From assembly GCA_964490175.1 (NCBI GenBank), contig CAZBAI010000044.1:1-6983 (forward strand): a DNA stretch of 6,983 nucleotides, read 5' to 3'. Origin of the DNA: RGIG3077 sp964490175. GTDB taxonomy: Bacteria > Bacillota > Clostridia > Oscillospirales > Ruminococcaceae. The translations under genes and the position numbers were made by a program. How positions within the stretch are numbered: position 1 is the stretch's first letter; every line of letters starts with the position of its first letter. This document shows positions 1 through 5,528 of this stretch, in pieces. Under the pieces are notes generated by a model. It did not search any database and had not been told where the DNA came from. It saw only the letters and a program-made list of their open reading frames with translations.

Positions 1-185
1 GCTGGGCAGCTATGTACGGAATGGATAAACGCTGAAAGCATCTAAGCGTGAAGCCACCCTTAAGATAAGATATCCCACTGAGTTAATCAGGTAAGACCCC
101 TTGTAGACTACGAGGTTGATAGGCTCAAGGTGTAAGTATGGTGACATATTTAGCCAGCGAGTACTAATCGGTCGAGGGCTTGACC
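1..185 (+). rRNA. 23S ribosomal RNA, 3' end (partial)
   Basis: This is the terminal part of a 23S rRNA gene; the 5' portion lies outside the window. The conserved block containing GCTGAAAGCATCTAAG near base 31 and the final segment TAATCGGTCGAGGGCTTGACC (about 166-185) are characteristic of the 3' end of bacterial 23S, the last bases being the 3' strand of the helix that closes the molecule. The exact mature 3' end is uncertain by a few bases. A 5S gene and a tRNA follow on the same strand, so this is the distal end of an rrn operon. Confidence 0.96.
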
Positions 186-235
186 TTTTTTACAATTTCT
201 GTTCTCTTATCCGTTTTGTTCACTTTCAGTTTTGA

Positions 236-253
236 GGATATCTTGCGATATCC
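236..253 (+). other. Hairpin in the 23S-5S spacer
   Basis: GGATATC (236-242) and GATATCC (247-253) form a perfect 7-bp stem with a TTGC loop. No U-tract follows, so it is not a terminator. It lies in the roughly 105-base spacer between 23S and 5S, and a role in precursor folding or processing is an inference. I see no tRNA and no promoter in the rest of this spacer. Confidence 0.55.
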
Positions 254-291
254 ACTTTTGCGGGAAAGCGTAAGGTTATTTCCGTGAAAGA

Positions 292-410
292 GTCGGTGTC
301 GATGGCGATGAGGTTCCACCTGTTCCCATACCGAACACAGAAGTTAAGCTCATTTGCGTCGAAAATACTTGGATGGAGACGTCCCGGGAAGATAGATAGA
401 TGCCGACACA
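292..410 (+). rRNA. rrf: 5S ribosomal RNA
   Basis: The conserved 5S core CCATACCGAACACAGAAGTTAAGC is present at about 327-350. The 5' segment GTCGGTGTC starting at 292 pairs, with wobbles, with GATGCCGACAC ending at about 409, which forms helix I and sets the boundaries. The length of about 119 bases is normal for Bacillota 5S. It lies about 106 bases after the 23S end and about 55 bases before a tRNA, in the usual 23S-5S-tRNA order. Confidence 0.95.
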
Positions 411-416
411 GCGAGT

Positions 417-454
417 TTCAGCAGTCATTTTAATATGGCTGCTGAAGTTATTTT
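417..454 (+). terminator. Terminator-like hairpin between 5S rRNA and tRNA
   Basis: TTCAGCAGTC (417-426) pairs with GGCTGCTGAA (437-446) to give a 10-bp stem with one wobble and a 10-base loop, followed by GTTATTTT. This resembles a weak intrinsic terminator directly after 5S. The tRNA that follows starts only 12 bases after the tail and has no obvious promoter of its own, so read-through, or an RNase III processing role for the stem, is more likely than full termination. Confidence 0.55.
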
Positions 455-465
455 ATCCGAGAATC

Positions 466-542
466 GGACCATTAGCTCAGTTGGTTAGAGCAACCGGCTC
501 ATAACCGGTCGGTCCGGGGTTCGAGTCCCTGATGGTCCACCA
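466..542 (+). tRNA. tRNA with CAU anticodon, probably tRNA-Ile2 (AUA-reading); elongator Met is the alternative
   Basis: A complete 77-base cloverleaf can be folded. The acceptor arms GGACCAT (466-472) and ATGGTCC (532-538) pair, followed by discriminator A539 and an encoded CCA. The D arm carries AGCTCAGTTGGTTAGAGC, the anticodon stem is ACCGG/CCGGT around loop CTCATAA (anticodon CAU), and the T loop has TTCGAGT. A CAU anticodon can be initiator Met, elongator Met or Ile2 with lysidine at C34. The first base pair G1-C72 argues against the initiator. C4-G69 and C5-G68 match determinants known for lysidine synthetase TilS in E. coli tRNA-Ile2, so I favour Ile2. Automatic tools may label it Met. 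It is the last gene of the rRNA operon. Confidence 0.93.
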
Positions 543-547
543 AAAAG

Positions 548-585
548 CGGCAGTTTTGTATAACAAAGCTGTCGTTTTATTTTTT
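548..585 (+). terminator. Intrinsic terminator of the rRNA-tRNA operon
   Basis: A 12-bp stem, 548-559 paired with 563-574 with a 3-base loop and two wobbles, is followed by TTTTATTTTTT. It starts 5 bases after the tRNA CCA end. The A-run at 542-546 gives a U-run on the opposite strand, so it may also work in reverse. It insulates the downstream enzyme gene from rRNA transcription. Confidence 0.9.
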
Positions 586-591
586 GCCGAT

Positions 592-625
592 TGTGCACTA
601 CTGCCAAAGGATGTGCACATTTTTT
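592..625. promoter_or_regulatory. Paired TGTGCAC sites upstream of the mannanase promoter (possible operator)
   Basis: TGTGCAC at 592-598 is repeated at 612-618, exactly 20 bp apart. Each contains the palindrome GTGCAC, and the second lies inside the perfect 10-bp palindrome ATGTGCACAT (611-620). The pair can also be read as an inverted repeat, TGTGCAC 592-598 with GTGCACA 613-619 and a 14-base loop followed by six T. Two same-face palindromes about 20 bp upstream of the -35 box would suit a dimeric regulator. A weak second terminator is the other reading. No regulator is encoded in the window. Confidence 0.4.
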
Positions 626-639
626 GTATATATGTTCTC

Positions 640-668
640 TTGAACTGCGCTTAGAGTTGTGATATACT
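640..668 (+). promoter_or_regulatory. Sigma-A type promoter for the GH26 gene
   Basis: The -35 box TTGAAC (640-645) and -10 box TATACT (663-668) are separated by exactly 17 bp. TGA directly before the -10 box gives an extended -10 (TGn). The expected start of transcription is near 675, giving a leader of about 40 bases ending in the ribosome binding site AAGGAGG at 700-706. I see no catabolite-responsive (cre) element nearby. Confidence 0.8.
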
Positions 669-713
669 TATTGTGTAATTTTGTCGTTTAATTTACCATA
701 AGGAGGAGTTTTT

Positions 714-2909
714 ATGATAAAAATATCCAAACGGATAACCGCATTTGCAGCGGCTGCTGCTGTTACTTTCAGCTGTTGCTCGGTTTTGCCGGCAACACAT
801 AATAGCTTAGTTTCGTTTGCGGCAGATCCGATTTTTTACTCTGAAGCTGAGGATTGTACAATTCTTTCAGGTTCTACGGTCACAACAAGCGTTTACGGAA
901 CCGAATACCCGGGATACTCCGGTGAGGGCTTTGTTTGGGCTGCAAATTCAGGTGGTGTGACTTTTGATGTCACTTTGACCGAGGGCGCAATGTATGAGCT
1001 GAAAACCACGTGTTGGATGTATTTGGGCAATCAGGGCGAAACCAGAATGCAAAATGTTTCGATTGACGGCGATAATGTCGGCTCATTCTATATACCCAAT
1101 AACGGCACATGGAGTGATTTCAGCTTCGGTTATTTTTATTTGGAGCCGGGCGACCACACAATTCAAATCGGCGCTTCGGGCAGTTGGGGCTTTGTGCTTT
1201 ATGATACCGTGACATTTGATTATGCCGATATGCCCGAGCACAACCTATCTTCCGCAACGTGCGACGAAAACGCAACGAGCGAAACCAAAGCATTGATGAG
1301 CTATCTTGTTTCACAGTACGGCAACCACATTATTTCCGGACAGCAGGAAATTTACGGCGGCGGCAATGACGGCGATACAGAGCTTGAATTTGAATATATT
1401 TATGAAAAAACGGGTAAATATCCGCTGATTCGTGGATTTGACTTTATGAACTACAACCCGCTTTACGGCTGGGAAGACGGTACAACTGGTCGAATTATTC
1501 AGTGGGTCGCACAGCGTGGCGGTATTGCAACCGCTTCATGGCATATAAATGTTCCACAGGATTTTGATTCCTACACATTGGGTGATTCGCTTGACTGGCA
1601 AAGTTGCACCTACAAACCCACTTCGTCTTTTAATGCGGCAAATTGCCTTGACAGCTCAACTAAGGAATATCAATATCTCATGCTTGCAATTGAAGACCTT
1701 GCCGAGCAGCTCTTGATTTTGCAGGAAGCCAACGTACCGATTATTCTGCGTCCTTTCCATGAAGCCGAGGGAAATAATAATACAAACGGCTCGGGAGCAT
1801 GGTTTTGGTGGGGCAGTGCAGGTGCGGATGTATACAGAGAACTTTGGAAACTCCTTTACACAACGTTGACTGAAGAATACGGCGTGCACAACTGCATTTG
1901 GGAAGTAAACCTTTATTCCTACGCAAATTCCGATAAGTGGTATCCGGGCGACGAATATGTCGATATGGTTGCCTATGATAAATACGAAGGCTCACCTTAT
2001 ACATGGGGTGTCGAGGCGGCGACAACCGTATTTTTGACCCTTGTTAATTATACAAATGATACAAAAATGGTAGCCCTTGCCGAGAACGATAAGATTCCCG
2101 CACTTAAAAATATGATCAATGAGGGCGCTTGGTGGTCGTATTTTTGCCCGTGGTACGGTAATTACATCACCGACGGTGTTTACAATACAGTCGATTCACT
2201 CTATGAATTGTACAACAGTGAGTATGTAATAACATTAGATGAAGTGCCCAATGATATTTACGGTTATGAACGTGGCAACGGCGGCAACTTTGATGTTGAC
2301 GGTGCATATGAATGCGAAAACGGTAAAATCGTTGCCAATAACGGAACACAGGTGATTTCCAGCAGCCTTTGTTCAGGCAATGGATATGTTTTCCTTAAAG
2401 AAGCGGGCGATTCGATTACCCAAACGGTAACGGTCGAAAGCGCAGGCTACTATGCGGTGTCTTACGGATATCAGCAAAGCTATGAGGAACTCGGCAAAAC
2501 GCAGAATCTTATTGTCAACGGTGAGCAGGTTGCGGAAGCATTTTTCCCGTATTCGATAATTTACGCCGAGTCCGACCCTATATATGTATATCTTAATGCA
2601 GGCGAAAACACAATCACACTCGAAGCCGTTGAGGGCTGGGCATATTACGATTATCTGCTTTGTGAATATTACGGTGCTACACCTCCCGATGAGCAGCCCG
2701 AAGGCTTGATGGGCGATGCCAACGGCGACGGCATTGTAAATTCAATTGATGCAACGCTTGTTACACGCCATTCGTTAAAGGTTGTTGAGCTTGATGATTC
2801 GGCTTGCGCTCTTTGCGATATCAACGGCGACGGCGTTGTAAATTCGATTGATTCAACCTTAATCACAAGATATGTGCTAAAGGTGATAAGCTCTTTTCCG
2901 TCAAAATAA
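714..2909 (+). CDS. Secreted dockerin-bearing GH26 glycoside hydrolase (probable beta-mannanase) with two CBM35-like domains
   Basis: Probable endo-beta-1,4-mannanase (EC 3.2.1.78) that would cut mannan or glucomannan outside the cell while docked to a scaffoldin. Domains in order: signal peptide (about 1-37, basic MIKISKR, Ala-rich core, cleavage near SFA-AD); CBM35-like beta-sandwich (about 39-170, starting FYSEAED); GH26 barrel (about 185-520); second CBM35-like domain (about 528-653, YECENG); short Pro/Glu linker; type I dockerin (about 665-728). In GH26, RPFHE places the general acid/base at Glu350 with His349, GAWFWWG (361-367) follows as is typical, Tyr421 fits the tyrosine beside the nucleophile, and VALAEND places the nucleophile at Glu457. 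The dockerin has two calcium loops (Asp668/Asn670/Asp672/Asn676/Asp679 and Asp702/Asn704/Asp706/Asn710/Asp713). The ATG at 714 is set by AAGGAGG 7 bases upstream. The gene is monocistronic. Some GH26 enzymes are beta-1,3-xylanases or lichenases, so the substrate is inferred. Confidence 0.93.
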   Translation: MIKISKRITAFAAAAAVTFSCCSVLPATHNSLVSFAADPIFYSEAEDCTILSGSTVTTSVYGTEYPGYSGEGFVWAANSGGVTFDVTLTEGAMYELKTTCWMYLGNQGETRMQNVSIDGDNVGSFYIPNNGTWSDFSFGYFYLEPGDHTIQIGASGSWGFVLYDTVTFDYADMPEHNLSSATCDENATSETKALMSYLVSQYGNHIISGQQEIYGGGNDGDTELEFEYIYEKTGKYPLIRGFDFMNYNPLYGWEDGTTGRIIQWVAQRGGIATASWHINVPQDFDSYTLGDSLDWQSCTYKPTSSFNAANCLDSSTKEYQYLMLAIEDLAEQLLILQEANVPIILRPFHEAEGNNNTNGSGAWFWWGSAGADVYRELWKLLYTTLTEEYGVHNCIWEVNLYSYANSDKWYPGDEYVDMVAYDKYEGSPYTWGVEAATTVFLTLVNYTNDTKMVALAENDKIPALKNMINEGAWWSYFCPWYGNYITDGVYNTVDSLYELYNSEYVITLDEVPNDIYGYERGNGGNFDVDGAYECENGKIVANNGTQVISSSLCSGNGYVFLKEAGDSITQTVTVESAGYYAVSYGYQQSYEELGKTQNLIVNGEQVAEAFFPYSIIYAESDPIYVYLNAGENTITLEAVEGWAYYDYLLCEYYGATPPDEQPEGLMGDANGDGIVNSIDATLVTRHSLKVVELDDSACALCDINGDGVVNSIDSTLITRYVLKVISSFPSK

Positions 2910-2915
2910 AAATCA

Positions 2916-2947
2916 ACGGATCTGTGCAAATGCGCAGGTCCGTTTTT
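2916..2947. terminator. Bidirectional intrinsic terminator between convergent genes
   Basis: ACGGATCTGTGC (2916-2927) pairs over 12 bp, with two wobbles, with GCGCAGGTCCGT (2932-2943) around an AAAT loop. It is followed by a T-run on the + strand (ending GTTTTTG at 2942-2948). On the - strand the same stem is followed by TTGATTTTTATTTT. It starts 6 bases after the stop of the GH26 gene and lies downstream of rarA, so it probably serves both. Confidence 0.88.
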
Positions 2948-2964
2948 GTTGATATATTCAATAA

Positions 2965-2976
2965 GGGGCTTGCCCC
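2965..2976. repeat. Small GGGG/CCCC hairpin just after the rarA stop codon
   Basis: GGGG (2965-2968) and CCCC (2973-2976) flank CTTG, 4 bases beyond the rarA stop on the - strand. The tail on the - strand is TTATTG, too weak for a good terminator. It may be a transcript-end stabiliser or a remnant of an intergenic palindrome. No function is shown. Confidence 0.35.
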
Positions 2977-2980
2977 GTCA

Positions 2981-4252
2981 TTATAATTTGGATTTTACTT
3001 TTTTCCAGTATTCTTTTGCACTCTGTTCCTGTTTGTTTTCGCCGTATTCATAATAAACCTTGTTCTTGATTTCATCGGGCAGATACTGTTGCTTGACATA
3101 GTGATTGGGATAATCATGCGGATACAGATAATACTGACCTTTAATTGCGGCGTCATCACCGTCGCAATGTTTGTTTTGCAAATGTCTGGGAAAATCAAGC
3201 GCACCGGCGCCGTTTTCAACATCTTTCAATGCTTTTGCCATTCCGAGATAAGCGCTGTTTGATTTCGGTGCGGTTGCCAAAAGCACAACAGCCTGCGCCA
3301 GCGGAATTTTCGCTTCGGGCAGTCCGAGCTGCATTGCGCTGTCAACGCAGGACTTTACAATAACAGCCGCCATTGGGTATGCCAGCCCGATGTCTTCGGA
3401 AGCGATAACCAAAAGCCGTCTGCTAAGGGAGATTATGTCGCCTGCGGCAATCAGCCTTGCGGCGTAATGAAGAGCTGCGTTTTCATCCGAACCTCTGATT
3501 GATTTTTGCAAAGCGGAAAGTGTATCATGATGTGAATCGCCGTTGCGGTCATATCGCATATTGCTTCGCTGAGTAAGCGATTTTGCGCACTCAAGCGAAA
3601 TGTGAACTCCGTTTTCGACTATATTGCCGGCAAGAATACATAGCTCGGCGGTTGTGATTGCCTTTCGCACATCGCCGCCGCAACCCGATGCAATATATTC
3701 GCAAACGCCGCTGTCAAAGGTGATTGTGATATCCTCTTGCTGTGCGTAAATGTCAAACGCACGTTTTAATGCGTTTTCGATATCCGAGGCTTCAACGGGC
3801 TTAAACTCAAAAACGGTTGAGCGGCTTATAATGGCGTTATAAACATAAAAAAACGGATTTTCGGTCGTTGATGAAATCAAGGTGATTTTTCCGTTTTCAA
3901 TATATTCAAGCAGGCTTTGCTGCTGCTTTTTGTTTAAATATTGAATTTCGTCAAGATAGAGCAAAATGCCGTTATATCCGGCAAGACTTTCGGTTTGTGA
4001 AATTACGTCTTTTATATCGGCAACGCCTGCCTGAGTACCGTTAAGTTTATAAAGGCACATATTTGCATTTTCGGCTATAATCCGTGCAACGGTGGTTTTA
4101 CCGACGCCCGAAGCGCCGTAAAAAATCATATTCGGAATTTTGCCGTTTTCGATAATTCTGCGCAAAGGCTTGCCTTGGTCGAGGAGATGATGCTGACCGA
4201 CTACATCGGAAAGCGTTTTCGGTCTGATTCTATCAGCTAACGGTGTTGACAT
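2981..4252 (-). CDS. rarA: RarA/MgsA-type AAA+ ATPase (replication-associated recombination protein)
   Basis: A 423-residue AAA+ ATPase of the RarA/MgsA/WRNIP1 family, which acts in the cytoplasm at stalled replication forks with single-strand binding protein and RecA. Visible parts: N-terminal RPKTLSDVVGQ (10-20); Walker A GASGVGKT (46-53, Lys52); Walker B LLYLDE (97-102); sensor 1 around STTEN (128-132); arginine finger in ISRS (Arg144); sensor 2 in GGDVRKA (Arg196); then the family-specific C-terminal part with YDRNGDSHHDTLSALQKSIRG (234-254), SRRLLVIASEDIGLA (277-291) and a tail rich in Tyr and Lys. The length is normal for the family. The ATG is preceded by AAGGAG with an 8-base spacer. 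It begins 27 bp after the membrane protein gene and is probably co-transcribed with it. Clamp-loader or RuvB assignment is excluded by the C-terminal part. Confidence 0.95.
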   Translation of the reverse strand: MSTPLADRIRPKTLSDVVGQHHLLDQGKPLRRIIENGKIPNMIFYGASGVGKTTVARIIAENANMCLYKLNGTQAGVADIKDVISQTESLAGYNGILLYLDEIQYLNKKQQQSLLEYIENGKITLISSTTENPFFYVYNAIISRSTVFEFKPVEASDIENALKRAFDIYAQQEDITITFDSGVCEYIASGCGGDVRKAITTAELCILAGNIVENGVHISLECAKSLTQRSNMRYDRNGDSHHDTLSALQKSIRGSDENAALHYAARLIAAGDIISLSRRLLVIASEDIGLAYPMAAVIVKSCVDSAMQLGLPEAKIPLAQAVVLLATAPKSNSAYLGMAKALKDVENGAGALDFPRHLQNKHCDGDDAAIKGQYYLYPHDYPNHYVKQQYLPDEIKNKVYYEYGENKQEQSAKEYWKKVKSKL

Positions 4253-4279
4253 AAAGCTTGCTCCTTTTTATATACGAGA

Positions 4280-5461
4280 TTATTTCTTTTCGATTACGCC
4301 GAAGATTGTGTTTTTGCACCAAGCGCACCTGTAATTTTCATCAATTGCACCTACTATCGAAGCGCCGCACGTCGGGCATTTGTCTTTCACTGTTTTTTTG
4401 GCAAGGGCTATATTCAGTGTGTTTCCGTGCATTTCAAAGGTGCAGTTTTTCAGATAACGTCTGCGCAGAGCTTTTCTCACAATGCCGATTCGGCGCTTGC
4501 GGCTTTTAGCGGGAATTGTAAGTTTATCGATATTTATGAACGGATGTTTGCTTAAAGCAAATTGCTTCGAGCAATTAAGCGCTATATTCAGTGAAAAAAG
4601 TCTAATTGCCGATAAAACGGCAAGCGGCAAAAAAGCAAGCATGATAAATACGAAGAAAATTATTGTGTCCATTATTTCGGCTTTGATAAGTTTGTAGGAA
4701 GAATAGCTTTTGCCGGAAAGCAGCACCTCTCGCAAATAGTCGCTGTCGTTGTATTTGGAAATGTTGTCGATAATCGCTATTGAGCAAACAGCCGCAACGC
4801 ATATACCGATAATAAGGCAAACAGTAAGAAGAACCGATTTTATTAACGCATTTTTTGCGGTAAAATAATCGGGGTTGCGACCGAGAGTTGACATTTCGCT
4901 TTTTATGCTGTAAAAGTGCCCGTCTGTAATAACCCTTGCTTTAAGGTCGGAGTTTCCGCAATATTCGCAAACGCCTGTGAAATAAACGCTTTTTTCTATA
5001 TTTGCGCCGCAGTATGCACATTCGCAGATGTATTTTTTGCTTTCGAGCACAACACAATCGGAATTATCGAAAAGGTTTACCGTAAAGCGCTTCATATAAA
5101 TTTTTCGGAAGCAATACAGCCGAAATTTTGTGAGATATTTGTTTTTTCCGGTTATTTCGGCTAAATCGTCATATTTTACAAAACCGTCGAGGTTATTTTC
5201 AAAATATCCCGAATAAAAGCTTGCGTCGCCTATAAATTTCCTTGAAAATCCCGAAATTATAAGCAATACAATGCCGAGAAATATATTTCTTACACATTCG
5301 GGAAAGGCTTTTGCGGATATAAAAGTTTCAAGATCATCGCTGTAGTGTGCAAACAGCGAAATAAGGACAGCGGCAGATGAGGCTATGCAGAATGCCGCAA
5401 AAATATTAAACAGAACATTTTTGACTTTAAGTGATTTTATCAGTTTTTCTTTCAAATACAA
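4280..5461 (-). CDS. Four-TM membrane protein with two zinc ribbons, function unknown
   Basis: I do not recognise a characterised family. The 393-residue product has four hydrophobic segments (about 16-38, 58-72, 207-231, 264-288). A first zinc ribbon sits between TM2 and TM3 (Cys148, Cys151, Cys165, Cys168) and a second at the C-terminus (Cys362, Cys365, Cys379, Cys382). Both have the same CxxC-13-CxxC spacing. The basic stretch KSRKRRIG to RRR (319-335) follows TM4, so by the positive-inside rule both ribbons and both ends would be cytoplasmic, with only short loops (about 39-57 and 232-263) outside. The start is TTG at 5461-5459; there is no ATG in the first 100 codons, and AAAAGGGG lies 9 bases upstream. 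It lies between glyA and rarA on the same strand, 27 bp before rarA. Zinc-ribbon membrane proteins of unknown role are common in Clostridia. Zinc binding and topology are inferences. Confidence 0.85.
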   Translation of the reverse strand: MYLKEKLIKSLKVKNVLFNIFAAFCIASSAAVLISLFAHYSDDLETFISAKAFPECVRNIFLGIVLLIISGFSRKFIGDASFYSGYFENNLDGFVKYDDLAEITGKNKYLTKFRLYCFRKIYMKRFTVNLFDNSDCVVLESKKYICECAYCGANIEKSVYFTGVCEYCGNSDLKARVITDGHFYSIKSEMSTLGRNPDYFTAKNALIKSVLLTVCLIIGICVAAVCSIAIIDNISKYNDSDYLREVLLSGKSYSSYKLIKAEIMDTIIFFVFIMLAFLPLAVLSAIRLFSLNIALNCSKQFALSKHPFINIDKLTIPAKSRKRRIGIVRKALRRRYLKNCTFEMHGNTLNIALAKKTVKDKCPTCGASIVGAIDENYRCAWCKNTIFGVIEKK

Positions 5462-5470
5462 CGGTTTTCG

Positions 5471-5478
5471 CCCCTTTT
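5471..5478 (-). promoter_or_regulatory. Ribosome binding site supporting a TTG start
   Basis: On the - strand AAAAGGGG is followed by CGAAAACCG and then TTG at 5461-5459. It is a poorer match to the anti-Shine-Dalgarno than the AAGGAG sites of the three other genes. A second in-frame TTG two codons on would be 15 bases away, too far, so the first TTG is preferred. Together with the TTG this suggests modest translation. Confidence 0.55.
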
Positions 5479-5480
5479 AA

Positions 5481-5510
5481 AGAAAATAGGACGGACAGTA
5501 TGTCCGCCCT
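5481..5510 (-). terminator. Palindromic hairpin after glyA (terminator or attenuator, possible intergenic repeat)
   Basis: On the - strand AGGGCGGACA and TGTCCGTCCT (5510-5488) form a 10-bp stem around a TAC loop, followed by ATTTTCTTT. The single imperfect position is G-U in the - strand RNA but A-C in a + strand RNA, so the structure is better for glyA-direction transcripts. It begins 18 bases after the glyA stop and ends 26 bases before the next start codon. Either it stops most transcription after glyA or it attenuates the two downstream genes. Confidence 0.7.
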
Positions 5511-5528
5511 ACAAAGACAAGTTCAAAT

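Noticed and set aside
714..830. Lipoprotein signal (Cys21/Cys22) in the GH26 protein
   Set aside because: The residues before Cys21 (Thr-Phe-Ser) do not fit a lipobox, and an Ala-x-Ala-like cleavage site near residue 36 and a dockerin favour secretion and docking.
1741..2025. A 94-codon open frame on the - strand inside the GH26 gene, with similar short ones at 1120-1314, 1656-1889, 2167-2349 and 2669-2929
   Set aside because: They have no supporting domain content and oppose a well-supported coding frame.
2981..4252. Clamp-loader subunit (DnaX) or RuvB helicase
   Set aside because: The AAA+ core alone is ambiguous, but the long C-terminal part with SRRLLVIASEDIGLA is specific to the RarA/MgsA family.
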